A DNA stretch of 64,000 nt, from positions 40,815,401 to 40,879,400 of the forward strand of contig JAQMRL010000004.1 in NCBI GenBank assembly GCA_035578175.1. The letters are read 5' to 3'. Source of the DNA: Catonia carolina. Lineage: Eukaryota; Arthropoda; Insecta; Hemiptera; Achilidae. The notes beneath the pieces are model-generated. The model was not told the origin of the DNA. It did no database searches and saw only the letters and a program-made list of their open reading frames with translations. Positions 36,245 through 51,126 of the stretch are shown one piece after another (the first letter of the stretch is position 1; every line of letters begins with the position of its first letter). The position numbers were made by a program, and so were the translations under genes.

Positions 36245-38104
36245 AGTTTTATTTTGATACGTACATATTTTTTTGTTTCTGTTAAACACAATAATAGCGT
36301 AGGTCAAAAATGATTTGTCTAGTAACGTCTTGTCAAGTCTATTTTTCGTTGATTTAGGATCTGTTAGTTAAAGGGAAATTTATAAGCAGTATTTATATCT
36401 TCTACACAGGCAGTGTAAAAATATAACTTTTAACACCTGATTCGTACAGATGAGATAAATAAAAAATAATTTGGCGACAGCAATCGCTTACTTGTCGTAG
36501 CGAAAGTATAAGCAGAAAAATTACGATCCCGATAGCTGTGATTTTATAGAGTTTTAGGCCTGTAATCAGTGTTTATGTAGGCAGCTTGTTCGAATATTAC
36601 AATTTTATAAGCATTTTCAGATGCGACTTTTTAACGTTCCGAAACCGAACAATTCATGCGTTCTCTTAAGCAAGGTAGGCTAATAAAATTACTTATTTTC
36701 AAACCAATTTGTCACTAAACTAAAATGCTGGCTGTTGAAATTGTTGTGCAATGAAAATTGTATTTTAGGTAAGCAGCGGACAAGGTGGTTTGAACCTCTA
36801 AAATGTTTTTTGCGTGAGATGAGTTGAATTGGTTTACATGGTCTTCTCACAGCGTTTATAATTATACTTATCAGAATGCCAGTCCTTCGGAAAATCGTGT
36901 ACTTTCGACTCTCCGAATGACACCTGTATTTCATTATCAACAGGGTTTGATTGTAAAATGAAATGCATGAATCTCAGATGAGATAACTCTGGCTAGTGTC
37001 GTTTATACCTCTACCTCTTCTGTTCATACGTGCTTTAAACATATAATTGGCTGACCCTGTGATAAACATGAATACATATTTACGGTCAGGAACTAGCAAA
37101 TTACGTGCAAAAAATGTTTACCACTCTACCTTTTCATTATGGCCACAATAAATTTCATCCATCTTAAAATACAGGAACTAATGAAATAAGAGTAAAGCCA
37201 GAAAACCTTTTATGAAAATACATCGGCCTATATATCATCATTTTGTCAGACCGTTGATTTTTATTTTTCGACTAATGCTCGTTGGTAGAGCAAAATAGTT
37301 TTCTTGTTATAAAACCGATTAATGAGGTATATCTTCTTACCCGGTAGGACATTGACTTTGTTTCGTCTCAAGATATTTTGAATTAGAATTTTCAGTTGCC
37401 TTCTACGTATCGTAATATTTATTTACAGTTATATAAAATCATTCCCTTAAAAATATGATACATTACTGGCCAAAATTTATGTTACAAAAATCGAACAACT
37501 AGGAAAATAGATAACTCCCTTTTGTTTATTTTTCTTTGTGTCGGTATCGAATGAACACTCGTGATTTTTTAAAAAACCGTGTTAACATTTAGCAGCAAAT
37601 GAAACCAATTTTTAATTTCCTGAAGAACTCGAAAGATCTCTACAATATGGTAGCCTACTACATATTTCGTAAGTGATATTTAACTAGAAAATATAAATCT
37701 CATTAAAAGGTACCTTCATATGTTCTGCCCTACCGTTAACTAGAAGTTGACATTGGGTGTGGACTTTATATTACAATCACACTCGACGTGACGCCCAGAA
37801 TCAGTACGGACCAATCAGAACGCAGCATATCCTGACGAATGACGTAACGCTCAAGACACTTTGTCATTGGTTGACATCGGTGTGACGTAGTACAGTAATA
37901 TAAACTCTCTGATTGGACAATATTAACCAATCAAAATGACGCAAAAGAAGACATCTGATTGGTTAAAACTGGGCTTTCTTATTGGCCGAAAATACGAGAC
38001 TCTGATTGGGCAATTATTACCTGAGCCGTTGACGTCACATGCGCATCACACTCAACTTGGCCCGACTTACTCACGCAACCCTAATAGATCGTTTGTTGAA
38101 TACC
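36245..38104 (+). repeat. 1860-bp array unit 10
   Basis: Private A at 37691. Lacks the pair of variants present in units 9 and 11 on either side. Promoter-like block 37752-38037. Confidence 0.95.
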
Positions 38105-39964
38105 AGTTTTATTTTGATACGTACATATTTTTTTGTTTCTGTTAAACACAATAATAGCGTAGGTCAAAAATGATTTGTCTAGTAACGTCTTGTCAAGTCT
38201 ATTTTTCGTTGATTTAGGATCTGTTAGTTAAAGGGAAATTTATAAGCAGTATTTATATCTTCTACACAGGCAGTGTAAAAATATAACTTTTAACACCTGA
38301 TTCGTACAGATGAGATAAATAAAAAATAATTTGGCGACAGCAATCGCTTACTTGTCGTAGCGAAAGTATAAGCAGAAAAATTACGATCCCGATAGCTGTG
38401 ATTTTATAGAGTTTTAGGCCTGTAATCAGTGTTTATGTAGGCAGCTTGTTCGAATATTACAATTTTATAAGCATTTTCAGATGCGACTTTTTAACGTTCC
38501 GAAACCGAACAATTCATGCGTTCTCTTAAGCAAGGTAGGCTAATAAAATTACTTATTTTCAAACCAATTTGTCACTAAACTAAAATGCTGGCTGTTGAAA
38601 TTGTTGTGCAATGAAAATTGTATTTTAGGTAAGCAGCGGACAAGGTGGTTTGAACCTCTAAAATGTTTTTTGCGTGAGATGAGTTGAATTGGTTTACATG
38701 GTCTTCTCACAGCGTTTATAATTATACTTATCAGAATGCCAGTCCTTCGGAAAATCGTGTACTTTCGACTCTCCGAATGACACCTGTATTTCATTATCAA
38801 CAGGGTTTGATTGTAAAATGAAATGCATGAATCTCAGATGAGATAACTCTGGCTAGTGTCGTTTATACCTCTACCTCTTCTGTTCATACGTGCTTTAAAC
38901 ATATAATTGGCTGACCCTGTGATAAACATGAATACATATTTACGGTCAGGAACTAGCAAATTACGTGCAAAAAATGTTTACCACTCTACCTTTTCATTAT
39001 GGCCACAATAAATTTCATCCATCTTAAAATACAGGAACTAATGAAATAAGAGTAAAGCCAGAAAACCTTTTATGAAAATACATCGGCCTATATATCATCA
39101 TTTTGTCAGACCGTTGATTTTTATTTTTCGACTAATGCTCGTTGGTAGAGCAAAATAGTTTTCTTGTTATAAAACCGATTAATGAGGTATATCTTCTTAC
39201 CCGGTAGGACATTGACTTTGTTTCGTCTCAAGATATTTTGAATTAGAATTTTCAGTTGCCTTCTACGTATCGTAATATTTATTTACAGTTATATAAAATC
39301 ATTCCCTTAAAAATATGATACATTACTGGCCAAAATTTATGTTACAAAAATCGAACAACTAGGAAAATAGATAACTCCCTTTTGTTTATTTTTCTTCGTG
39401 TCGGTATCGAATGAACACTCGTGATTTTTTAAAAAACCGTGTTAACATTTAGCAGCAAATGAAACTAATTTTTAATTTCCTGAAGAACTCGAAAGATCTC
39501 TACAATATGGTAGCCTACTACATATTTCGTAAGTGATATTTAACTAGAAACTATAAATCTCATTAAAAGGTACCTTCATATGTTCTGCCCTACCGTTAAC
39601 TAGAAGTTGACATTGGGTGTGGACTTTATATTACAATCACACTCGACGTGACGCCCAGAATCAGTACGGACCAATCAGAACGCAGCATATCCTGACGAAT
39701 GACGTAACGCTCAAGACACTTTGTCATTGGTTGACATCGGTGTGACGTAGTACAGTAATATAAACTCTCTGATTGGACAATATTAACCAATCAAAATGAC
39801 GCAAAAGAAGACATCTGATTGGTTAAAACTGGGCTTTCTTATTGGCCGAAAATACGAGACTCTGATTGGGCAATTATTACCTGAGCCGTTGACGTCACAT
39901 GCGCATCACACTCAACTTGGCCCGACTTACTCACGCAACCCTAATAGATCGTTTGTTGAATACC
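38105..39964 (+). repeat. 1860-bp array unit 11
   Basis: C at 39397 and T at 39466 repeat the unit 9 pair exactly 3720 bp later. Promoter-like block 39612-39897. Confidence 0.95.
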
Positions 39965-41824
39965 AGTTTTATTTTGATACGTACATATTTTTTTGTTTCT
40001 GTTAAACACAATAATAGCGTAGGTCAAAAATGATTTGTCTAGTAACGTCTTGTCAAGTCTATTTTTCGTTGATTTAGGATCTGTTAGTTAAAGGGAAATT
40101 TATAAGCAGTATTTATATCTTCTACACAGGCAGTGTAAAAATATAACTTTTAACACCTGATTCGTACAGATGAGATAAATAAAAAATAATTTGGCGACAG
40201 CAATCGCTTACTTGTCGTAGCGAAAGTATAAGCAGAAAAATTACGATCCCGATAGCTGTGATTTTATAGAGTTTTAGGCCTGTAATCAGTGTTTATGTAG
40301 GCAGCTTGTTCGAATATTACAATTTTATAAGCATTTTCAGATGCGACTTTTTAACGTTCCGAAACCGAACAATTCATGCGTTCTCTTAAGCAAGGTAGGC
40401 TAATAAAATTACTTATTTTCAAACCAATTTGTCACTAAACTAAAATGCTGGCTGTTGAAATTGTTGTGCAATGAAAATTGTATTTTAGGTAAGCAGCGGA
40501 CAAGGTGGTTTGAACCTCTAAAATGTTTTTTGCGTGAGATGAGTTGAATTGGTTTACATGGTCTTCTCACAGCGTTTATAATTATACTTATCAGAATGCC
40601 AGTCCTTCGGAAAATCGTGTACTTTCGACTCTCCGAATGACACCTGTATTTCATTATCAACAGGGTTTGATTGTAAAATGAAATGCATGAATCTCAGATG
40701 AGATAACTCTGGCTAGTGTCGTTTATACCTCTACCTCTTCTGTTCATACGTGCTTTAAACATATAATTGGCTGACCCTGTGATAAACATGAATACATATT
40801 TACGGTCAGGAACTAGCAAATTACGTGCAAAAAATGTTTACCACTCTACCTTTTCATTATGGCCACAATAAATTTCATCCATCTTAAAATACAGGAACTA
40901 ATGAAATAAGAGTAAAGCCAGAAAACCTTTTATGAAAATACATCGGCCTATATATCATCATTTTGTCAGACCGTTGATTTTTATTTTTCGACTAATGCTC
41001 GTTGGTAGAGCAAAATAGTTTTCTTGTTATAAAACCGATTAATGAGGTATATCTTCTTACCCGGTAGGACATTGACTTTGTTTCGTCTCAAGATATTTTG
41101 AATTAGAATTTTCAGTTGCCTTCTACGTATCGTAATATTTATTTACAGTTATATAAAATCATTCCCTTAAAAATATGATACATTACTGGCCAAAATTTAT
41201 GTTACAAAAATCGAACAACTAGGAAAATAGATAACTCCCTTTTGTTTATTTTTCTTTGTGTCGGTATCGAATGAACACTCGTGATTTTTTAAAAAACCGT
41301 GTTAACATTTAGCAGCAAATGAAACCAATTTTTAATTTCCTGAAGAACTCGAAAGATCTCTACAATATGGTAGCCTACTACATATTTCGTAAGTGATATT
41401 TAACTAGAAACTATAAATCTCATTAAAAGGTACCTTCATATGTTCTGCCCTACCGTTAACTAGAAGTTGACATTGGGTGTGGACTTTATATTACAATCAC
41501 ACTCGACGTGACGCCCAGAATCAGTACGGACCAATCAGAACGCAGCATATCCTGACGAATGACGTAACGCTCAAGACACTTTGTCATTGGTTGACATCGG
41601 TGTGACGTAGTACAGTAATATAAACTCTCTGATTGGACAATATTAACCAATCAAAATGACGCAAAAGAAGACATCTGATTGGTTAAAACTGGGCTTTCTT
41701 ATCGGCCGAAAATACGAGACTCTGATTGGGCAATTATTACCTGAGCCGTTGACGTCACGTGCGCATCACACTCAACTTGGCCCGACTTACTCACGCAACC
41801 CTAATAGATCGTTTTTTGAATACC
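39965..41824 (+). repeat. 1860-bp array unit 12
   Basis: ATCGG (C at 41703), G at 41759 directly after the CRE (shared with unit 20) and private T at 41815. Promoter-like block 41472-41757. Confidence 0.95.
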
Positions 41825-43684
41825 AGTTTTATTTTGATACGTACATATTTTTTTGTTTCTGTTAAACACAATAATAGCGTAGGTCAAAAATGATTTGTCT
41901 AGTAACGTCTTGTCAAGTCTATTTTTCGTTGATTTAGGATCTGTTAGTTAAAGGGAAATTTATAAGCAGTATTTATATCTTCTACACAGGCAGTGTAAAA
42001 ATATAACTTTTAACACCTGATTCGTACAGATGAGATAAATAAAAAATAATTTGGCGACAGCAATCGCTTACTTGTCGTAGCGAAAGTATAAGCAGAAAAA
42101 TTACGATCCCGATAGCTGTGATTTTATAGAGTTTTAGGCCTGTAATCAGTGTTTATGTAGGCAGCTTGTTCGAATATTACAATTTTATAAGCATTTTCAG
42201 ATGCGACTTTTTAACGTTCCGAAACCGAACAATTCATGCGTTCTCTTAAGCAAGGTAGGCTAATAAAATTACTTATTTTCAAACCAATTTGTCACTAAAC
42301 TAAAATGCTGGCTGTTGAAATTGTTGTGCAATGAAAATTGTATTTTAGGTAAGCAGCGGACAAGGTGGTTTGAACCTCTAAAATGTTTTTTGCGTGAGAT
42401 GAGTTGAATTGGTTTACATGGTCTTCTCACAGCGTTTATAATTATACTTATCAGAATGCCAGTCCTTCGGAAAATCGTGTACTTTCGACTCTCCGAATGA
42501 CACCTGTATTTCATTATCAACAGGGTTTGATTGTAAAATGAAATGCATGAATCTCAGATGAGATAACTCTGGCTAGTGTCGTTTATACCTCTACCTCTTC
42601 TGTTCATACGTGCTTTAAACATATAATTGGCTGACCCTGTGATAAACATGAATACATATTTACGGTCAGGAACTAGCAAATTACGTGCAAAAAATGTTTA
42701 CCACTCTACCTTTTCATTATGGCCACAATAAATTTCATCCATCTTAAAATACAGGAACTAATGAAATAAGAGTAAAGCCAGAAAACCTTTTATGAAAATA
42801 CATCGGCCTATATATCATCATTTTGTCAGACCGTTGATTTTTATTTTTCGACTAATGCTCGTTGGTAGAGCAAAATAGTTTTCTTGTTATAAAACCGATT
42901 AATGAGGTATATCTTCTTACCCGGTAGGACATTGACTTTGTTTCGTCTCAAGATATTTTGAATTAGAATTTTCAGTTGCCTTCTACGTATCGTAATATTT
43001 ATTTACAGTTATATAAAATCATTCCCTTAAAAATATGATACATTACTGGCCAAAATTTATGTTACAAAAATCGAACAACTAGGAAAATAGATAACTCCCT
43101 TTTGTTTATTTTTCTTTGTGTCGGTATCGAATGAACACTCGTGATTTTTTAAAAAACCGTGTTAACATTTAGCAGCAAATGAAACCAATTTTTAATTTCC
43201 TGAAGAACTCGAAAGATCTCTACAATATGGTAGCCTACTACATATTTCGTAAGTAATATTTAACTAGAAACTATAAATCTCATTAAAAGGTACCTTCATA
43301 TGTTCTGCCCTACCGTTAACTAGAAGTTGACATTGGGTGTGGACTTTATATTACAATCACACTCGACGTGACGCCCAGAATCAGTACGGACCAATCAGAA
43401 CGCAGCATATCCTGACGAATGACGTAACGCTCAAGACACTTTGTCATTGGTTGACATCGGTGTGACGTAGTACAGTAATATAAACTCTCTGATTGGACAA
43501 TATTAACCAATCAAAATGACGCAAAAGAAGACATCTGATTGGTTAAAACTGGGCTTTCTTATTGGCCGAAAATACGAGACTCTGATTGGGCAATTATTAC
43601 CTGAGCCGTTGACGTCACATGCGCATCACACTCAACTTGGCCCGACTTACTCACGCAACCCTAATAGATCGTTTGTTGAATACC
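41825..43684 (+). repeat. 1860-bp array unit 13
   Basis: Private A at 43255, next to the GTAAGT word. Promoter-like block 43332-43617. Confidence 0.95.
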
Positions 43685-45545
43685 AGTTTTATTTTGATAC
43701 GTACATATTTTTTTGTTTCTGTTAAACACAATAATAGCGTAGGTCAAAAATGATTTGTCTAGTAACGTCTTGTCAAGTCTATTTTTCGTTGATTTAGGAT
43801 CTGTTAGTTAAAGGGAAATTTATAAGCAGTATTTATATCTTCTACACAGGCAGTGTAAAAATATAACTTTTAACACCTGATTCGTACAGATGAGATAAAT
43901 AAAAAATAATTTGGCGACAGCAATCGCTTACTTGTCGTAGCGAAAGTATAAGCAGAAAAATTACGATCCCGATAGCTGTGATTTTATAGAGTTTTAGGCC
44001 TGTAATCAGTGTTTATGTAGGCAGCTTGTTCGAATATTACAATTTTATAAGCATTTTCAGATGCGACTTTTTAACGTTCCGAAACCGAACAATTCATGCG
44101 TTCTCTTAAGCAAGGTAGGCTAATAAAATTACTTATTTTCAAACCAATTTGTCACTAAACTAAAATGCTGGCTGTTGAAATTGTTGTGCAATGAAAATTG
44201 TATTATAGGTAAGCAGCGGACAAGGTGGTTTGAACCTCTAAAATGTTTTTTGCGTGAGATGAGTTGAATTGGTTTACATGGTCTTCTCACAGCGTTTATA
44301 ATTATACTTATCAGAATGCCAGTCCTTCGGAAAATCGTGTACTTTCGACTCTCCGAATGACACCTGTATTTCATTATCAACAGGGTTTGATTGTAAAATG
44401 AAATGCATGAATCTCAGATGAGATAACTCTGGCTAGTGTCGTTTATACCTCTACCTCTTCTGTTCATACGTGCTTTAAACATATAATTGGCTGACCCTGT
44501 GATAAACATGAATACATATTTACGGTCAGGAACTAGCAAATTACGTGCAAAAAATGTTTACCACTCTACCTTTTCATTATGGCCACAATAAATTTCATCC
44601 ATCTTAAAATACAGGAACTAATGAAATAAGAGTAAAGCCAGAAAACCTTTTATGAAAATACATCGGCCTATATATCATCATTTTGTCAGACCGTTGATTT
44701 TTATTTTTCGACTAATGCTCGTTGGTAGAGCAAAATAGTTTTCTTGTTATAAAACCGATTAATGAGGTATATCTTCTTACCCGGTAGGACATTGACTTTG
44801 TTTCGTCTCAAGATATTTTGAATTAGAATTTTCAGTTGCCTTCTACGTATCGTAATATTTATTTACAGTTATATAAAATCATTCCCTTAAAAATATGATA
44901 CATTACTGGCCAAAATTTATGTTACAAAAATCGAACAACTAGGAAAAATAGATAACTCCCTTTTGTTTATTTTTCTTTGTGTCGGTATCGAATGAACACT
45001 CGTGATTTTTTAAAAAACCGTGTTAACATTTAGCAGCAAATGAAACCAATTTTTAATTTCCTGAAGAACTCGAAAGATCTCTACAATATGGTAGCCTACT
45101 ACATATTTCGTAAGTGATATTTAACTAGAAACTATAAATCTCATTAAAAGGTACCTTCATATGTTCTGCCCTACCGTTAACTAGAAGTTGACATTGGGTG
45201 TGGACTTTATATTACAATCACACTCGACGTGACGCCCAGAATCAGTACGGACCAATCAGAACGCAGCATATCCTGACGAATGACGTAACGCTCAAGACAC
45301 TTTGTCATTGGTTGACATCGGTGTGACGTAGTACAGTAATATAAACTCTCTGATTGGACAATATTAACCAATCAAAATGACGCAAAAGAAGACATCTGAT
45401 TGGTTAAAACTGGGCTTTCTTATTGGCCGAAAATACGAGACTCTGATTGGGCAATTATTACCTGAGCCGTTGACGTCACATGCGCATCACACTCAACTTG
45501 GCCCGACTTACTCACGCAACCCTAATAGATCGTTTGTTGAATACC
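43685..45545 (+). repeat. 1860-bp array unit 14 (1861 bp)
   Basis: One extra A in the A run at 44944-44948, and private A at 44205. Last unit with the TGCGTGAG variant. Promoter-like block 45193-45478. Confidence 0.95.
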
Positions 45546-47406
45546 AGTTTTATTTTGATACGTACATATTTTTTTGTTTCTGTTAAACACAATAATAGCG
45601 TAGGTCAAAAATGATTTGTCTAGTAACGTCTTGTCAAGTCTATTTTTCGTTGATTTAGGATCTGTTAGTTAAAGGGAAATTTATAAGCAGTATTTATATC
45701 TTCTACACAGGCAGTGTAAAAATATAACTTTTAACACCTGATTCGTACAGATGAGATAAATAAAAAATAATTTGGCGACAGCAATCGCTTACTTGTCGTA
45801 GCGAAAGTATAAGCAGAAAAATTACGATCCCGATAGCTGTGATTTTATAGAGTTTTAGGCCTGTAATCAGTGTTTATGTAGGCAGCTTGTTCGAATATTA
45901 CAATTTTATAAGCATTTTCAGATGCGACTTTTTAACGTTCCGAAACCGAACAATTCATGCGTTCTCTTAAGCAAGGTAGGTTAATAAAATTACTTATTTT
46001 CAAACCAATTTGTCACTAAACTAAAATGCTGGCTGTTGAAATTGTTGTGCAATGAAAATTGTATTTTAGGTAAGCAGCGGACAAGGTGGTTTGAACCTCT
46101 AAAATGTTTTTTGAGTGAGATAAGTTGAATTGGTTTACATGGTCTTCTCACAGCGTTTATAATTATACTTATCAGAATGCCAGTCCTTCGGAAAATCGTG
46201 TACTTTCGACTCTCCGAATGACACCTGTATTTCATTATCAACAGGGTTTGATTGTAAAATGAAATGCATGAATCTCAGATGAGATAACTCTGGCTAGTGT
46301 CGTTTATACCTCTACCTCTTCTGTTCATACGTGCTTTAAACATATAATTGGCTGACCCTGTGATAAACATGAATACATATTTACGGTCAGGAACTAGCAA
46401 ATTACGTGCAAAAAATGTTTACCACTCTACCTTTTCATTATGGCCACAATAAATTTCATCCATCTTAAAATACAGGAACTAATGAAATAAGAGTAAAGCC
46501 AGAAAACCTTTTATGAAAATACATCGGCCTATATATCATCATTTTGTCAGACCGTTGATTTTTATTTTTCGACTAATGCTCGTTGGTAGAGCAAAATAGT
46601 TTTCTTGTTATAAAACCGATTAATGAGGTATATCTTCTTACCCGGTAGGACATTGACTTTGTTTCGTCTCAAGATATTTTGAATTAGAATTTTCAGTTGC
46701 CTTCTACGTATCGTAATATTTATTTACAGTTATATAAAATCATTCCCTTAAAAATATGATACATTACTGGCCAAAATTTATGTTACAAAAATCGAACAAC
46801 TAGGAAAAATAGATAACTCCCTTTTGTTTATTTTTCTTTGTGTCGGTATCGAATGAACACTCGTGATTTTTTAAAAAACCGTGTTAACATTTAGCAGCAA
46901 ATGAAACCAATTTTTAATTTCCTGAAGAACTCGAAAGATCTCTACAATATGGTAGCCTACTACATATTTCGTAAGTGATATTTAACTAGAAACTATAAAT
47001 CTCATTAAAAGGTACCTTCATATGTTCTGCCCTACCGTTAACTAGAAGTTGACATTGGGTGTGGACTTTATATTACAATCACACTCGACGTGACGCCCAG
47101 AATCAGTACGGACCAATCAGAACGCAGCATATCCTGACGAATGACGTAACGCTCAAGACACTTTGTCATTGGTTGACATCGGTGTGACGTAGTACAGTAA
47201 TATAAACTCTCTGATTGGACAATATTAACCAATCAAAATGACGCAAAAGAAGACATCTGATTGGTTAAAACTGGGCTTTCTTATTGGCCGAAAATACGAG
47301 ACTCTGATTGGGCAATTATTACCTGAGCCGTTGACGTCACATGCGCATCACACTCAACTTGGCCCGACTTACTCACGCAACCCTAATAGATCGTTTGTTG
47401 AATACC
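45546..47406 (+). repeat. 1860-bp array unit 15 (1861 bp)
   Basis: Shares the extra A with unit 14 (line 46801) and shares the GATAAGTTG variant (near 46122) and the GGTAGGT variant with unit 16, so it looks like a mosaic of its two neighbours. Promoter-like block 47054-47339. Confidence 0.95.
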
Positions 47407-49266
47407 AGTTTTATTTTGATACGTACATATTTTTTTGTTTCTGTTAAACACAATAATAGCGTAGGTCAAAAATGATTTGTCTAGTAACGTCTTGTCAAGT
47501 CTATTTTTCGTTGATTTAGGATCTGTTAGTTAAAGGGAAATTTATAAGCAGTATTTATATCTTCTACACAGGCAGTGTAAAAATATAACTTTTAACACCT
47601 GATTCGTACAGATGAGATAAATAAAAAATAATTTGGCGACAGCAATCGCTTACTTGTCGTAGCGAAAGTATAAGCAGAAAAATTACGATCCCGATAGCTG
47701 TGATTTTATAGAGTTTTAGGCCTGTAATCAGTGTTTATGTAGGCAGCTTGTTCGAATATTACAATTTTATAAGCATTTTCAGATGCGACTTTTTAACGTT
47801 CCGAAACCGAACAATTCATGCGTTCTCTTAAGCAAGGTAGGTTAATAAAATTACTTATTTTCAAACCAATTTGTCACTAAACTAAAATGCTGGCTGTTGA
47901 AATTGTTGTGCAATGAAAATTGTATTTTAGGTAAGCAGCGGACAAGGTGGTTTGAACCTCTAAAATGTTTTTTGAGTGAGATAAGTTGAATTGGTTTACA
48001 TGGTCTTCTCACAGCGTTTATAATTATACTTATCAGAATGCCAGTCCTTCGGAAAATCGTGTACTTTCGACTCTCCGAATGACACCTGTATTTCATTATC
48101 AACAGGGTTTGATTGTAAAATGAAATGCATGAATCTCAGATGAGATAACTCTGGCTAGTGTCGTTTATACCTCTACCTCTTCTGTTCATACGTGCTTTAA
48201 ACATATAATTGGCTGACCCTGTGATAAACATGAATACATATTTACGGTCAGGAACTAGCAAATTACGTGCAAAAAATGTTTACCACTCTACCTTTTCATT
48301 ATGGCCACAATAAATTTCATCCATCTTAAAATACAGGAACTAATGAAATAAGAGTAAAGCCAGAAAACCTTTTATGAAAATACATCGGCCTATGTATCAT
48401 CATTTTGCCAGACCGTTGATTTTTTTTTTTCGACTAATGCTCGTTGGTAGAGCAAAATAGCTGTCTTGTTATAAAACCGATTTATGAGGTATATCTTCTT
48501 ACCCGGTAGGACATTGACTTTGTTTCGTTTTAAGATATTTTGAATTAGAATTTTCAGTTGCCTTCTACGTATCGTAATATTTATTTACAGTTGTATAAAT
48601 TCATTCCCTTAAAAATATGATACATTACTGGCCAAAATTTATGTTACAAAAATCGAACAACTAGGAAAATAGATAACTCCCTTTTGTTTATTTTTCTTTG
48701 TGTCGGTATCGAATGAACACTCGTGATTTTTTAAAAAACCGTGTTAACATTTAGCAGCAAATGAAACCAATTTTTAATTTCCTGAAGAACTCGAAAGATC
48801 TCTACAATATGGTAGCCTACTACATATTTCGTAAGTGATATTTAACTAGAAACTATAAATCTCATTAAAAGGTACCTTCATATGTTCTGCCCTACCGTTA
48901 ACTAGAAGTTGACATTGGGTGTGGACTTTATATTACAATCACACTCGACGTGACGCCCAGAATCAGTACGGACCAATCAGAACGCAGCATATCCTGACGA
49001 ATGACGTAACGCTCAAGACACTTTGTCATTGGTTGACATCGGTGTGACGTAGTACAGTAATATAAACTCTCTGATTGGACAATATTAACCAATCAGAATG
49101 ACGCAAAAGAAGACATCTGATTGGTTAAAACTGGGCTTTCTTATCGGCCGAAAATACGAGACTCTGATTGGGCAATTATTACCTGAGCCGTTGACGTCAC
49201 ATGCGCATCACACTCAACTTGGCCCGACTTACTCACGCAACCCTAATAGATCGTTTGTTGAATACC
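47407..49266 (+). repeat. 1860-bp array unit 16 (contains divergent patch)
   Basis: Most divergent unit: ten substitutions between 48394 and 48600, plus G at 49096. It begins the run of ATCGG units 16-22. Promoter-like block 48914-49199. Confidence 0.95.
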
Positions 49267-51126
49267 AGTTTTATTTTGATACGTCCATATTTTTTTGTTT
49301 CTGTTAAACACAATAATAGCGTAGGTCAAAAATGATTTGTCTAGTAACGTCTTGTCAAGTCTATTTTTCGTTGATTTAGGATCTGTTAGTTAAAGGGAAA
49401 TTTATAAGCAGTATTTATATCTTCTACACAGGCAGTGTAAAAATATAACTTTTAACACCTGATTCGTACAGGTGAGATAAATAAAAAATAATTTGGCGAC
49501 AGCAATCGCTTACTTGTCGTAGCGAAAGTATAAGCAGAAAAATTACGATCCCGATAGCTGTGATTTTATAGAGTTTTAGGCCTGTAATCAGTGTTTATGT
49601 AGGCAGCTTGTTCGAATATTACAATTTTATATGCATTTTCAGATGCGACTTTTTAACGTTCCGAAACCGAACAATTCATGCGTTCTCTTAAGCAAGGTAG
49701 GCTAATAAAATTACTTATTTTCAAACCAATTTGTCACTAAACTAAAATGCTGGCTGTTGAAATTGTTGTGCAATGAAAATTGTATTTTAGGTAAGCAGCG
49801 GACAAGGTGGTTTGAACCTCTAAAACGTTTTTTGAGTGAGATGAGTTGAATTGGTTTACATGGTCTTCTCACAGCGTTTATAATTATACTTATCAGAATG
49901 CCAGTCCTTCGGAAAATCGTGTACTTTCGACTCTCCGAATGACACCTGTATTTCATTATCAACAGGGTTTGATTGTAAAATGAAATGCATGAATCTCAGA
50001 TGAGATAACTCTGGCTAGTGTCGTTTATACCTCTACCTCTTCTGTTCATACGTGCTTTAAACATATAATTGGCTGACCCTGTGATAAACATGAATACATA
50101 TTTACGGTCAGGAACTAGCAAATTACGTGCAAAAAATGTTTACCACTCTACCTTTTCATTATGGCCACAATAAATTTCATCCATCTTAAAATACAGGAAC
50201 TAAAGAAATAAGAGTAAAGCCAGAAAACCTTTTATGAAAATACATCGGCCTATATATCATCATTTTGTCAGACCGTTGATTTTTATTTTTCGACTAATGC
50301 TCGTTGGTAGAGCAAAATAGTTTTCTTGTTATAAAACCGATTAATGAGGTATATCTTCTTACCCGGTAGGACATTGACTTTGTTTCGTCTCAAGATATTT
50401 TGAATTAGAATTTTCAGTTGCCTTCTACGTATCGTAATATTTATTTACAGTTATATAAAATCATTCCCTTAAAAATATGATACATTACTGGCCAAAATTT
50501 ATGTTACAAAAATCGAACAACTAGGAAAATAGATAACTCCCTTTTGTTTATTTTTCTTTGTGTCGGTATCGAATGAACACTCGTGATTTTTTAAAAAACC
50601 GTGTTAACATTTAGCAGCAAATGAAACCAATTTTTAATTTCCTGAAGAACTCGAAAGATCTCTACAATATGGTAGCCTACTACATATTTCGTAAGTGATA
50701 TTTAACTAGAAACTATAAATCTCATTAAAAGGTACCTTCATATGTTCTGCCCTACCGTTAACTAGAAGTTGACATTGGATGTGGACTTTATATTACAATC
50801 ACACTCGACGTGACGCCCAGAATCAGTACGGACCAATCAGAACGCAGCATATCCTGACGAATGACGTAACGCTCAAGACACTTTGTCATTGGTTGACATC
50901 GGTGTGACGTAGTACAGTAATATAAACTCTCTGATTGGACAATATTAACCAATCAAAATGACGCAAAAGAAGACATCTGATTGGTTAAAACTGGGCTTTC
51001 TTATCGGCCGAAAATACGAGACTCTGATTGGGCAATTATTACCTGAGCCGTTGACGTCACATGCGCATCACACTCAACTTGGCCCGACTTACTCACGCAA
51101 CCCTAATAGATCGTTTGTTGAATACC
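49267..51126 (+). repeat. 1860-bp array unit 17
   Basis: Private changes at 49285, 49632, 49826 and 50779. G at 49472 and A at 50204 are shared with unit 18. Promoter-like block 50774-51059; the change at 50779 directly follows its first ATTGG. Confidence 0.95.
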
